From: Saprospiraceae bacterium
GTDB lineage: Bacteria; Bacteroidota; Bacteroidia; Chitinophagales; Saprospiraceae
DNA: 64,000 bases
Reading direction: 5' to 3'
NCBI GenBank assembly: GCA_016715105.1
Contig: JADKBO010000013.1
Location: 62,001 to 126,000 of the forward strand
Shown piece by piece: positions 36,460 to 44,825 of the stretch (positions are counted from its first letter, which is position 1; every line of letters begins with the position of its first letter). Made by a program: the position numbers and the translations under genes. Under the pieces are notes generated by a model that was not told the DNA's origin, ran no database searches, and saw nothing but the letters and a program-made list of their open reading frames with translations.

Positions 36460-36546
36460 GGAAGAATGGCAGAGTGGTTGAATGCACCGGTCTTGAAAAC
36501 CGGCGTACCTGAGAGGGTATCTGGGGTTCGAATCCCTATTCTTCCG
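36460..36546 (+). tRNA. tRNA-Ser (anticodon TGA)
   Basis: An 87-base class II tRNA. The acceptor GGAAGAA pairs with TTCTTCC and is followed by discriminator G. The anticodon arm CCGGT-CTTGAAA-ACCGG places TGA at the anticodon. A long variable arm (GTACCTGAGAGGGTATC region) and the T-loop GGTTCGAATCC are present. CCA is not fully encoded (GCA follows). A promoter box and a terminator flank it, so it is a single-gene unit. Confidence 0.97.
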
Positions 36547-36548
36547 CA

Positions 36549-36584
36549 AAAAGCCGTTGCTGATTGATATCGGTGACGGCTTTT
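36549..36584 (+). terminator. Terminator after tRNA-Ser
   Basis: AAAAGCCGT (36549-36557) pairs with ACGGCTTTT (36576-36584); T-run at the end. The loop is 18 bases and may itself pair (GAT/ATC). Confidence 0.8.
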
Positions 36585-36710
36585 CGGTTTATAAAACTTC
36601 CGTGAATCAATAACACTTCTTTTATATTTTCAAAATTACTTACGTACATCATTGACATTCAATAAAATACAATACCTTATTGTATTAATTACAAATAATT
36701 TTTTCACTTG

Positions 36711-36743
36711 TTGTTTATTTTCAAATTTCATTGTTTAAATTTG
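36711..36743 (+). promoter_or_regulatory. Promoter for the gamma-glutamylcyclotransferase-like gene
   Basis: TTG at 36711-36713, 22 bases, then TAAATTTG at 36736-36743. The ATG is 21 bases downstream. Confidence 0.55.
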
Positions 36744-36764
36744 ACCTAGCAATAGAATTGGATT

Positions 36765-37145
36765 ATGAGCACTTACTTATTTGTATACGGTACTTTGAAA
36801 TCAGAGTTTGTCCATGAAGTGACTGCCAGACTTCAGCGTGAAGCAAGATTTGTAGGCAACGCAACCATCAAAGGAAGTATTTATGATTTAGGCGCACATC
36901 CTGGATTTGTCAAAGACAGCAAAGACCTAGTCCACGGAGAACTGTATCACATCATCACACCCGAGTCTTTTATATGGTTGGATGAATACGAAGAAGCCCC
37001 TATCCTATTTCTTCGCAGAGAAGTGAAAGCAACCATCATGGGTGAAAAGGTACTTGCCTATATATACGAATATCCAGGTCATGTTTACCAATATGAAAAA
37101 ATTGAAGGTGGCAATTACACCAAAATTCCTGCAGCTTCCAATTAA
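36765..37145 (+). CDS. Gamma-glutamylcyclotransferase family (AIG2-like) protein
   Basis: A 126-residue protein with the family hallmark VYGTLKSE near the N-terminus, GSIYDLGAHPGFV, and the catalytic-type Glu in LDEYEEAP. The fold makes a small barrel with a cavity that binds gamma-glutamyl substrates; characterised relatives release 5-oxoproline from gamma-glutamyl amines or glutathione. Substrate here unknown. Cytoplasmic, of normal length. It is read from its own promoter between the tRNA and ppx. Confidence 0.9.
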   Translation: MSTYLFVYGTLKSEFVHEVTARLQREARFVGNATIKGSIYDLGAHPGFVKDSKDLVHGELYHIITPESFIWLDEYEEAPILFLRREVKATIMGEKVLAYIYEYPGHVYQYEKIEGGNYTKIPAASN

Positions 37146-37186
37146 AATTTAATTTACGGCTTATTCTTGATTACAATCATCGCATT

Positions 37187-37220
37187 TTTGGAATAAAATG
37201 GATGTCGATCCTTATCTTTG
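37187..37220 (+). promoter_or_regulatory. Promoter for ppx/gppA
   Basis: TTTG at 37187-37190, 22 bases, then a perfect TATCTTTG at 37213-37220. Forty bases before the ATG. One of the best promoter matches in the window. Confidence 0.65.
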
Positions 37221-37259
37221 TCGGTGAATACAAATGTTTAAAAAATAATATTCCGTTTT

Positions 37260-38195
37260 ATGCAAGACTCTATGCAGTTGGCAGCTGTTGACATTGGTTC
37301 TAATGCGATCAGACTACAGATAGTGCGTCCAATTATGGAAGGCAATTTGGTAAGTTTCAAAAAAACAGAGTACATCCGATTTCCACTCCGATTGGGAGAT
37401 GACGTCTTTAAAAAAGGTAAAATCTCTAAAAATACCGCGGACAGATTTCTCAAATTGATGACGGCATTCAAATTATTGATAGATTTATACGATGTCAAAG
37501 ATCATATTGCGGTTGCCACTTCGGCCATGAGGGAAGCTTCAAATGGCATGGAAATCGTTGCCCAGGTCGAAGAAGTAAGTGGTCTCAAAATTCAAATCAT
37601 AGAAGGTGGACTGGAGGCAGAAATTTTGAGTAAAGCAATTATTCCTGTAATTTCCAATGGCTACTTTATTCACATCGATGTCGGAGGTGGAAGTACTGAA
37701 CTCAACTTATATAATGAAAAAGTCCGCATTGCTTCCAAATCTTTCAACATTGGCTCCGTCAGAAAATTGTCTCCAGAACAAAAACAAAAAACTTTTGACG
37801 AGATCAAGGATTGGTATGCACAAGCAGAAGTCCCAGCAAAAACCACTGTAAATGCCATTGGTACAGGTGGTAACATCAACAAAATATATAGCCTTGCCAA
37901 TATCAAAGGCAACAATATGATGAGCATTCACGAAATGGAAGCCATCAAAGCGTATATCTCCACTTATACTTTGGATCAAAGAGTGAGCATCCTGATGATG
38001 AATCCCGATAGAGCCGATGTGGTCATTCCTGCCTCAGAAATTTATATCAAGGTCATGAAGATCATTGGCGCAACCCAAATGTATGTTCCCGGTGTTGGTT
38101 TGAAAGATGGATTGGTGTACAATTTATTCGAAAAGGCAACACACACTCCGCTGAGCAATGTGCGATTTTTGGATCAATTGTATATGGAATATTAG
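37260..38195 (+). CDS. Ppx/GppA family phosphatase (exopolyphosphatase-like)
   Basis: A 311-residue ASKHA-fold enzyme. Phosphate-loop motifs are AAVDIGSNAIRLQIV at the N-terminus, VATSAMREASNG, IHIDVGGGSTELNLY and NAIGTGGNINKIYSL. Length matches the short, catalytic-domain-only form common in Bacteroidota, without the HD-like C-terminal domain of E. coli Ppx. It would release phosphate from polyphosphate or from pppGpp; which one is not decided by sequence. Start is the ATG at 37260; a second Met at residue 5 is possible. Confidence 0.92.
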   Translation: MQDSMQLAAVDIGSNAIRLQIVRPIMEGNLVSFKKTEYIRFPLRLGDDVFKKGKISKNTADRFLKLMTAFKLLIDLYDVKDHIAVATSAMREASNGMEIVAQVEEVSGLKIQIIEGGLEAEILSKAIIPVISNGYFIHIDVGGGSTELNLYNEKVRIASKSFNIGSVRKLSPEQKQKTFDEIKDWYAQAEVPAKTTVNAIGTGGNINKIYSLANIKGNNMMSIHEMEAIKAYISTYTLDQRVSILMMNPDRADVVIPASEIYIKVMKIIGATQMYVPGVGLKDGLVYNLFEKATHTPLSNVRFLDQLYMEY

Positions 38196-38205
38196 CTAAA
38201 AACTG

Positions 38206-38271
38206 CAAAATTGCTGAACTGCTGAACTGCGAAATTGCGAAATTGCTGAACTGCTGAATTGCTGAATTGTG
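38206..38271. repeat. Short dispersed repeat of CTGAAYTG units
   Basis: Degenerate nine-base units such as TTGCTGAAC and ACTGCGAAA in tandem directly after the ppx stop. A near-identical run follows the M20 amidohydrolase gene at 61567-61618. Confidence 0.75.
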
Positions 38272-38284
38272 GAGAATAAAAGGC

Positions 38285-38304
38285 GAACGGGCTTTAGCCT
38301 GTTC
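38285..38304. repeat. Single REP-like palindrome
   Basis: GAACGGGCTTTAGCCTGTTC: a 20-base near-perfect palindrome with the same GGCTTTAGCC core as the doublets at 35.9 kb. Confidence 0.7.
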
Positions 38305-38328
38305 AATTGCAGGATTCTAAATGGGTGT

Positions 38329-38356
38329 GCCCCCCCTGGCCCGCCGCCAGCGGGGC
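38329..38356. repeat. GC-rich hairpin
   Basis: GCCCC...TGGC pairs with GCCA..GGGGC around a CCGCC loop. Strikingly GC-rich in AT-rich surroundings; contains a run of eight C. Between it and the hemE promoter there are only short low-complexity CTGCTGAA-type runs. Confidence 0.65.
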
Positions 38357-38503
38357 AAAGTATTGAAAATCTGACTGCTGAAACTGATCGCTGCTGAAAG
38401 CAAAAAGGTCTCGGTGATCGTTGGCTGCTGCCGAATGTTGGGAATCAAATTTATTCTGACATTATGATGATTGTCATTGTAGTCAAAAAATAAGCTAGAA
38501 AGT

Positions 38504-38511
38504 TATCTTTG
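38504..38511 (+). promoter_or_regulatory. Promoter -7 box for hemE
   Basis: Perfect TATCTTTG, with TTG at 38478-38480 23 bases upstream and the ATG 22 bases downstream. Confidence 0.6.
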
Positions 38512-38533
38512 CACCTCAATATTAAAAAGGACT

Positions 38534-39562
38534 ATGATTGAGAATGACATTTTTCTTCGTGTTTTACGAGGAGAAGCAACCGAAAGACCTCCTGTGTGGT
38601 TAATGCGACAAGCAGGGCGTATCCTTCCGCAATACCGGGCAGTAAGAGAAAGCTTGAGTGGTTTTGTAGAATTGGTCAAATCACCAGAGCTTGTTTCTGA
38701 AGTGACTATTCAACCAGTGGATGAACTTGGAGTAGACGCTGCCATTTTATTCTCGGACATTTTGGTCATTCCAGAAGCTATGGGTCTTCCATACGAATTA
38801 ATCGAGCAAAAAGGGCCTTATTTCCCTAGGACCCTCAAAAACATAGAAGATGTTATCGCCTTGGATAGTGGAAAAATTGCTGCAGACCGTCTTTCTTATG
38901 TTTATGAAGCCATCAAAATCACGAAAAAAAATCTTGCGAATCGCGTTCCATTGATTGGTTTTGCAGGGGCTCCTTTCACATTATTGTGTTATATGGTCGA
39001 AGGAAAAGGCAGTAAAACTTTTTCACAAGCCAAAAAATTCTTGTACACACAACCTGAGGCAGCTCATTTATTATTGGATAAGATCACAGAAGCCACCATT
39101 GCTTATTTACACAATAAAATTGAAGCAGGAGTAGATGCTGTTCAAATATTTGATTCGTGGGCTGGATCATTGGATCACGAAACATATAATACCTTTTGCA
39201 TTCCTTATTTACAAAGAATTTCAGATGCACTGATGCCAAAAGTACCAGTAATTCTTTTTTGCAAAGGTGCATGGTTTTCACTCAAGGAACTGCATGGCAT
39301 TGGAAGTTCTGCTTTGGGCATTGACTGGAATACTGAACCACATTTTGTGAGAAGCATTACAGGACCATCTAAAGTATTACAAGGTAATCTCGACCCCTGT
39401 GTTTTATATGCCGATCACAGTTTCATTCGCAAAACAACAATAGAGATGATACAATCCTTTGGCGGTCACCACATTGTCAATTTGGGACATGGTGTTTATC
39501 CAGACACACCGCTTGATGGTGTTAAAGCATTTGTTGAAACCATAAAAACATACCGGTATTAA
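38534..39562 (+). CDS. hemE: Uroporphyrinogen decarboxylase
   Basis: A 342-residue TIM-barrel enzyme that removes four carboxyl groups from uroporphyrinogen III to make coproporphyrinogen III in haem synthesis. The substrate-binding RPPVWLMRQAGRILPQYR is complete, as are AAILFSDILVIPEAMG with its catalytic Asp, GFAGAPFTLLCYMVEG and the FDSWAGSLDHETY region. HIVNLGHGVYPDTPLD near the C-terminus includes the conserved His. No signal peptide. The haem need is in keeping with the di-haem peroxidase at 1.7 kb. Single gene with its own promoter. Confidence 0.97.
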   Translation: MIENDIFLRVLRGEATERPPVWLMRQAGRILPQYRAVRESLSGFVELVKSPELVSEVTIQPVDELGVDAAILFSDILVIPEAMGLPYELIEQKGPYFPRTLKNIEDVIALDSGKIAADRLSYVYEAIKITKKNLANRVPLIGFAGAPFTLLCYMVEGKGSKTFSQAKKFLYTQPEAAHLLLDKITEATIAYLHNKIEAGVDAVQIFDSWAGSLDHETYNTFCIPYLQRISDALMPKVPVILFCKGAWFSLKELHGIGSSALGIDWNTEPHFVRSITGPSKVLQGNLDPCVLYADHSFIRKTTIEMIQSFGGHHIVNLGHGVYPDTPLDGVKAFVETIKTYRY

Positions 39563-39594
39563 TCTTGCAAAGTTGTACATTTGATTAATTCCTT

Positions 39595-39602
39595 TATTTT
39601 TG
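39595..39602 (+). promoter_or_regulatory. Promoter -7 box for accD
   Basis: TATTTTTG, 55 bases before the ATG at 39658. Confidence 0.4.
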
Positions 39603-39657
39603 CAAACTTGCAATAGCCTGGCTATTCTTTATTCAAACCTAATAATTTTACGATTGC

Positions 39658-40549
39658 ATGAGTTGGTTCAAAAGGTTAAAAGACGGTATACAGACAGCCA
39701 CTAAATCGAAAAAAGAAACACCAGACGGCCTTTGGCACAAATGTGAATCTTGTGGTGAACTCACTACCTACAAAGAACTCAAAGAAAACCTTTTCGTTTG
39801 TCCTAAATGTGATTTTCATGTAAGGATAGGTTCTGAAGAGTATTTCGACATGTTGTTCGACGGAAAATACACACGTTTATTTGATGATGTCATTTCCAAA
39901 GACATGCTCAAATTTTCTGATCTCAAAACCTACGAAAACAGATTGATTGAGGCCTATAAAAAGACCAGTGCAAAAGACGCACTTAGTGTCGCAACCGGCA
40001 AAATAAAACATCGAGGCATAACCATTTGTGCCATGGATTTCACTTTCATTGGCGGCTCAATGGGTAGTGTGGTTGGTGAAAAAATTTCCAGAGCAATTGA
40101 CTATTGCATTGTGAATCACACACCATTGCTCATCATTTCAAAATCAGGTGGAGCTCGGATGATGGAATCTGCTTTTTCCCTGATGCAAATGGCAAAAACT
40201 TCTGTCAAACTTACTTTGTTGGCAAAAGCCAAAATTCCATATATTTCTTTGATGACTGATCCGACTACCAGGAGGGGTAACCGCCTCTTTCGCCATGCTA
40301 GGCGATATCAACATTGGAGAGCCAAAAGCTTTGATTGGATTCGCAGGTCCGAGAGTGGTGAAAGAAACCATCAAAAGAGATTTACCAGAAGGATTTCAAA
40401 CTTCCGAATATTTACTCGATCATGGCTTTCTAGACTTTATCGTGCATAGAAAAGAGCTCAAAACCAAATTGGATGAACTCTTGCTATTATTTTCTGGTAT
40501 TGATTACGAGGAAGAAACTGTGGAGGAAGAACCTTCCCACGAGGAATAA
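39658..40549 (+). CDS. accD: Acetyl-CoA carboxylase carboxyltransferase beta subunit (frameshifted here)
   Basis: The N-terminal zinc ribbon (CESCG and CPKC, four Cys within residues 29-51) and the crotonase fold with MDFTFIGGSMGSVVGEKI and SKSGGARMMES identify AccD. The first frame goes wrong after YISLMTDPTT and ends at 40449 in unrelated sequence; the expected continuation GGVTASFAMLGDINIGEPKA is present one frame over and runs to 40549. Removing one A at about 40270 restores 296 residues. AccD with AccA moves carboxyl from biotin to acetyl-CoA in fatty acid synthesis. Being essential, it is unlikely to be truly broken. Confidence 0.9.
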
Positions 40550-40563
40550 CTAAAAAACAAAAC

Positions 40564-41211
40564 GTGAGTAAAATACAAAATATCTTTTTTGATTTTGGAG
40601 GGGTATTACTTGACCTCGACATTGAGAAATCATTCATCGAATTGGCTCACGTTCTGGAAATTGAAAATAATGATCTCCAATTGCTCATCGACAAAATGAT
40701 GCCTTATTTGATGAGGTATGAAGTTGGCGAAATCAGCAGTGAAACCTTTCTTTGGCATGTACAGAAATTGTCCACCATTGACGTAGACCCCAAAGATCTC
40801 ATCAGGGCTTGGAACGCCATGTTGTTGGGCTGGAATCCAGAGAAACTCAAAGTCTTGGAACTTCTTTCCTCTCAATTCAATGTATATCTGATGAGCAACA
40901 CCAATGAGTTGCACCTTAGATGGGTGATGAATGATCTGGATAAAAATCATGGGATTATAGATTTCAATACCCGATTTTTCAAAAAAGCATATTATTCTCA
41001 TTTGATCAAACTGAGAAAACCTGAACAGGCATTGTTTGATTTCATCATTCAGGATTCTGGCGTAGACCCAGCAGCATCCATTTTTGTAGATGATGCAGAA
41101 CAAAATGCTGTTGCAGCGGGAAAGGCAGGTTTTCAAGCCATCCACCACCCCACCAATGCACCTTTAGATGCTCTATTTCCACTGTTAGAAATTGAGGGTC
41201 TGAAATTATAA
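40564..41211 (+). CDS. HAD-superfamily hydrolase (YihX-like)
   Basis: A 215-residue haloacid dehalogenase-type hydrolase. Motif I is DFGGVLLDLD (nucleophile Asp near residue 10), motif II is YLMSNTNELH, motif III has the Lys in KLRKPEQ, and motif IV is IFVDDAEQN. The helical cap lies between residues 15 and 80. Relatives dephosphorylate sugar phosphates such as glucose-1-phosphate or flavin mononucleotide; substrate here unknown. It uses a GTG start, 12 bases after accD, so the two are probably transcribed together. Confidence 0.9.
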   Translation: MSKIQNIFFDFGGVLLDLDIEKSFIELAHVLEIENNDLQLLIDKMMPYLMRYEVGEISSETFLWHVQKLSTIDVDPKDLIRAWNAMLLGWNPEKLKVLELLSSQFNVYLMSNTNELHLRWVMNDLDKNHGIIDFNTRFFKKAYYSHLIKLRKPEQALFDFIIQDSGVDPAASIFVDDAEQNAVAAGKAGFQAIHHPTNAPLDALFPLLEIEGLKL

Positions 41212-41249
41212 AGCTTTAACCATTAACCATTCAAATCAAAAGCCAAAAG

Positions 41250-41756
41250 TTGCAAGCCCGAATTCCACAAATCATCAACACCACCGTCACCAAAATAGGA
41301 AATCTTGCTTCCTGGATCAATGTGGGCATTATTTTATTGATATTGACGGATGTGATTGCTCGTTATTTATTCAACGCTACCAAAACTTGGGTCATTGAAT
41401 TGGAATGGCACTTATTTGGTTTGTTATTTTTGTTGGGCATGAGTTATGCTTTGCAGCAAGATAAACACATCAGAGTAGATTTATTTTATGAAAAATACAG
41501 TGAGCGCAACAAAAAAATAGTAGATACTGTTGGTCATTTAATTTTTCTGATCCCTTGGTGCATCGTCATATTGATCACTTCCTATAAGTATACAGCAAAT
41601 TCATTCTATATCCAAGAAGGATCACCCAATCCAAATGGCCTCCCATTCAGATACGTCATCAAGTCCTTTATTTTCATAGGTTTTTTACTCCTATTACTTA
41701 CTGGAATTGCTAAAATCTGGGACCATATTAGTTCATTGAGAAAAGAAAGAAACTGA
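41250..41756 (+). CDS. TRAP transporter small permease (DctQ-like)
   Basis: A 168-residue, four-helix membrane protein. WINVGIILLILTDVIARYLFN, TWVIELEWHLFGLLFLLGMSYAL and the QQDKHIRVDLFYEK loop are typical of the DctQ subunit of tripartite ATP-independent periplasmic transporters. It begins with TTG (41250), and no ATG is available near the right place. The stop is one base before the DctM start. TRAP systems use a sodium or proton gradient to import carboxylates or similar anions. Confidence 0.92.
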   Translation: MQARIPQIINTTVTKIGNLASWINVGIILLILTDVIARYLFNATKTWVIELEWHLFGLLFLLGMSYALQQDKHIRVDLFYEKYSERNKKIVDTVGHLIFLIPWCIVILITSYKYTANSFYIQEGSPNPNGLPFRYVIKSFIFIGFLLLLLTGIAKIWDHISSLRKERN

Positions 41757-41757
41757 T

Positions 41758-43059
41758 ATGGAGTACATTGCCATCCTCATGTTTGTGGTTGTATTTGCTT
41801 TGATTCTGGTTGGTTATCCAGTCGCTTTGACATTGGCCGGGCTTTCTATCCTCACGGGTTTGATTTTTGTGCCAGACTTTTTGGATCTTTTACCTCTGCG
41901 CATCATGGGCATCTTGGAAAACCAAGTGTTGATAGCAGTGCCTCTGTTTATTTTTATGGGGTTGATGTTTGAGAAATCGGGACTGGCAGAACGGCTTCTG
42001 GTCACCATGTCGATGCTGCTGGGGCGATTGCACGGAGGACTAGCGATTTCTGTCATCATTGTGGGTACCTTATTAGCTGCTTCATCTGGTATTGTGGGCG
42101 CCACAGTTGTAACCATGGGGTTGATTTCACTACCGGTAATGTTGAAAAAAGGATACAGTCCAGAGTTGGCGACGGGCACCATTTGTTCGTCAGGCACTCT
42201 TGGGCAAATTATTCCTCCCTCAGTGGTGCTTATTTTGCTGGGGAGTGTGATGAATGTATCTGTAGGAAGCCTCTTTAAAGCAGCTGTTGTTCCAGGATTT
42301 TTATTGGTTATTGCATATTGCATTTACATATTTATCTATGCCTATTTGTATCCAGAGCATGCGCCAAGATTGACACGAGCAGAAATCAATGAATTCAAAG
42401 AAGATCAATTCTTAAAGAAAACTTTGGAGGCTTTCATATTCCCAATGTTGCTGATATTAGCCGTATTAGGTTCCATTTTTGCGGGTATTGCTTCACCCAC
42501 AGAAGCAGCAGCTTTGGGAGCAGTCGGAGCGATCTTGTTGACCATCTACCAGAAAAAATTTACCAAAGACGTCTTGAAATATGTTTGTAAAGAGACCAGT
42601 CATTTGACGAGTATGGTGTTTTTGATCCTTTTGGGGGCAACGACTTTGTCATTGGTTTTTAGGGGATTAGGCGGTGAAAAATTCCTGATACAATCCATCA
42701 CTCAGTCTGGCTTGAGTCCTTATGTTTTTCTCTTATTGATTATGGTGGTGGTTTTCATAGCTGGTTTTTTTATTGATTTTATTGAAATCGTATTCATCAT
42801 TGTACCAGTAATTACTCCACTCTTAGCTGTTTATAAAATAGATCTTGTTTGGGTTGGCATCTTGCTTGCGGTGAATTTGCAAACTTCTTTCCTATCTCCA
42901 CCATTTGGTTTTGCATTGTTTTACCTCAAAGGCGTTGCTCCACCATCTGTAACCACAGCTCATTTGTACAAAGGCATCATTCCTTTTGTAATCATCCAAT
43001 TGTTGGTTTTACTCTTGGTTGCCTTTTTTCCAAATATCATTTACTTTGGGAATAATTAG
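41758..43059 (+). CDS. TRAP transporter large permease (DctM-like)
   Basis: A 433-residue protein with about twelve to thirteen helices. VPLFIFMGLMFEKSGLAERL, GTICSSGTLGQIIPPSVVLILLG, IASPTEAAALGAVGAI and PPFGFALFYLKGVAP are the recurring DctM signatures. It forms the transport channel with the DctQ protein before it. A periplasmic binding protein (DctP) is usually adjacent but is absent on either side, so it may be elsewhere in the genome. Substrate therefore unknown. Confidence 0.95.
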   Translation: MEYIAILMFVVVFALILVGYPVALTLAGLSILTGLIFVPDFLDLLPLRIMGILENQVLIAVPLFIFMGLMFEKSGLAERLLVTMSMLLGRLHGGLAISVIIVGTLLAASSGIVGATVVTMGLISLPVMLKKGYSPELATGTICSSGTLGQIIPPSVVLILLGSVMNVSVGSLFKAAVVPGFLLVIAYCIYIFIYAYLYPEHAPRLTRAEINEFKEDQFLKKTLEAFIFPMLLILAVLGSIFAGIASPTEAAALGAVGAILLTIYQKKFTKDVLKYVCKETSHLTSMVFLILLGATTLSLVFRGLGGEKFLIQSITQSGLSPYVFLLLIMVVVFIAGFFIDFIEIVFIIVPVITPLLAVYKIDLVWVGILLAVNLQTSFLSPPFGFALFYLKGVAPPSVTTAHLYKGIIPFVIIQLLVLLLVAFFPNIIYFGNN

Positions 43060-43096
43060 GTAGTAAAATTTAACTTGGGCGCCATTCTGATTCCGT

Positions 43097-43813
43097 TTAG
43101 AAGGGATGGATTTCGGTTTGTTTATGTATAGAAAATCCGATTACGTAAGCTATTCTAAGGAATTCATCTCCCACATTTGCTTTAATGTTTATTTCTTTGA
43201 AGGTGATAGGATGCGTAAATGAGATGTTATAAGCATGCAACATCATTTCCTGAAAGTCAAAATAATCGTTGAAAAATATGTTTTGCCTCAGATTGCCGTG
43301 GGTTCTATCACCAATGATTGGATGAAAAATCTGGTTGAGGTGTTTGCGTATTTGATGCATGCGGCCCGTGATGGGATAAACTTTGAGCAAGCTGTATCTG
43401 GTGGCTGGAAAGTGCGGCAACATTTCAGGTGGAGTTTGGACGACTTGCAGAACTTCATAATGGGTAAGTGCCCACTGGACTTCGTTATTGATGTTAACTA
43501 ATTCTGATTCTATTTCACCCTTATCTGCAGGTTGTCCACGCACGACTGCCAGATAGGTTTTTCTGATCTTCCTTTGTCTGAAATCCTGGTGTAGCTTTTT
43601 GACCGTTTCTGTGTCGAAGGCAAAAAGAATCACGCCAGTTGTTTTTTTGTCCAAGCGATGGATGGAATAAACTTTTTTACCCAAAGCCTTACCCAAATCA
43701 TAGACTAAAATACGATCTTCTTCTTCATCCAACTCCGTACGATGCACCAAATACCCAAAGGGTTTGTTGATTGCTACGATGTACTCGTCCTGATAAAGAA
43801 TTTCGAAGGCCAC
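43097..43813 (-). CDS. truC: tRNA pseudouridine synthase, TruC type (RluA family)
   Basis: A 238-residue pseudouridine synthase. EILYQDEYIVAINKPFGYLVHRT at the N-terminus closely follows the TruC pattern, and HRLDKKTTGVILFA holds the catalytic Asp. GRMHQIRKHLNQIFHPIIGD is the conserved RluA-family C-terminal motif. There is no S4 domain, as in TruC. E. coli TruC modifies U65 of tRNAs. The start lies one base from the stop of the upstream sirohaem gene, so the two share a transcript. Confidence 0.9.
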   Translation of the reverse strand: MAFEILYQDEYIVAINKPFGYLVHRTELDEEEDRILVYDLGKALGKKVYSIHRLDKKTTGVILFAFDTETVKKLHQDFRQRKIRKTYLAVVRGQPADKGEIESELVNINNEVQWALTHYEVLQVVQTPPEMLPHFPATRYSLLKVYPITGRMHQIRKHLNQIFHPIIGDRTHGNLRQNIFFNDYFDFQEMMLHAYNISFTHPITFKEINIKANVGDEFLRIAYVIGFSIHKQTEIHPF

Positions 43814-43814
43814 T

Positions 43815-44384
43815 TTATTCTATCAATTTTTCTGTTATTTTATTGAGTTCCGAAACCTTTTGTTTAAAATCCAAGTCCATTTTGTCACGCACTTTTTTCA
43901 AGTTTTCGATCAAATCGGCGGTATCGTCATCCAAAACAGACTCGAGGTATTGACGGAATCTTTTTGAAAAGGTTGGGGATTTCCCATTGGTTGAAATGGC
44001 AATTTTCAAATCACCCTTGGTCACAATAGAACCCATGTAGAAGTCGCATAAGTCGGGAGTATCAGCAACGTTTATGATTTTACCATGTTTTTTGGCCCAT
44101 TGATAAACCTCCATATTCACATCGTGAAAACAAGTGGCTGCAACGATGAGATCATGCCCAACCACATCACTTTCTTCAACAGCTTTGATATTGACCACCA
44201 CATTGGCATCAGCGTATGCTTTGAGAATTTCAGCAACACCATCACCAACCCAAGTCGCCACAATGGTGATATTAGCATTGGGACTGCTTTTGAGGATGAA
44301 ATGCATTTTTTCTTCTCCGACTTCTCCTGCGCCAACTACCAGAATTTTCAGCTTGTCTAGTCTGAAAAAAACTGGGTACAACAT
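43815..44384 (-). CDS. Precorrin-2 dehydrogenase (sirohaem synthesis, CysG N-domain/Met8-like)
   Basis: A 189-residue protein. The NAD-binding loop ILVVGAGEVGEEK lies after MLYPVFFRLDKL, followed by AATCFHDVN and the INVADTPDLCDFYMGSIVTKGDLKIAISTNGKSP block that includes the catalytic Asp region of SirC/CysG-B. It oxidises precorrin-2 to sirohydrochlorin, and members of this size may also insert iron. The ATG at 44382-44384 is preferred to a TTG seven codons upstream. It precedes truC in a two-gene operon. Confidence 0.9.
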   Translation of the reverse strand: MLYPVFFRLDKLKILVVGAGEVGEEKMHFILKSSPNANITIVATWVGDGVAEILKAYADANVVVNIKAVEESDVVGHDLIVAATCFHDVNMEVYQWAKKHGKIINVADTPDLCDFYMGSIVTKGDLKIAISTNGKSPTFSKRFRQYLESVLDDDTADLIENLKKVRDKMDLDFKQKVSELNKITEKLIE

Positions 44385-44825
44385 GTTTTGTGATGATTCT
44401 TTCAATAGTAGAGTTTAAAATAATTTTTTGATCATATAAAAATACAAGAATTCTTAGTCTTTTCCTTTTTTAAGTGAATTGTTGCCAATTCCCCTTTAGA
44501 AGATAAAATTAAAACAACTAAAAATTGTTTCTGTTCTTAAGCCAGTTTAATTAAAAAATGGTTGAAATAATTTAGCATAATTCACACTTTTCGTGGTGTT
44601 TAATATTTTTAAATACGTCCATTAAATATGCTTTCTTGAAATAAAATTTATTGAACAAACTTTGAGATATCTGCGATATATAATTAGATACAAAACATAG
44701 GAATTTTCAGTTCTAATACATAATAATACATTAAAAAAATACAATATCAAATGTGAATATATAATTCCTATTTATTTGATAACTGACTGAATTTTAATTG
44801 ATTAATTAATTAAAAAACATATAAA
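44385..44825. other. AT-rich intergenic region, nothing coding seen
   Basis: About 440 bases between the divergent sirohaem and DUF892 genes. No open frame, RNA gene or repeat that I can support; a TTAATTAATTAATTAA run sits just before the DUF892 start. Confidence 0.5.

Noticed and set aside
35863..36546. Genomic island integrated at tRNA-Ser
   Set aside because: No integrase gene, and I see no direct repeat of the tRNA 3' end at the other side of the repeat block.
40270..40449. Programmed frameshift as the main explanation for accD
   Set aside because: The zero frame stays open for about 60 codons and no slippery stop site is present; many other genes here show the same kind of break.
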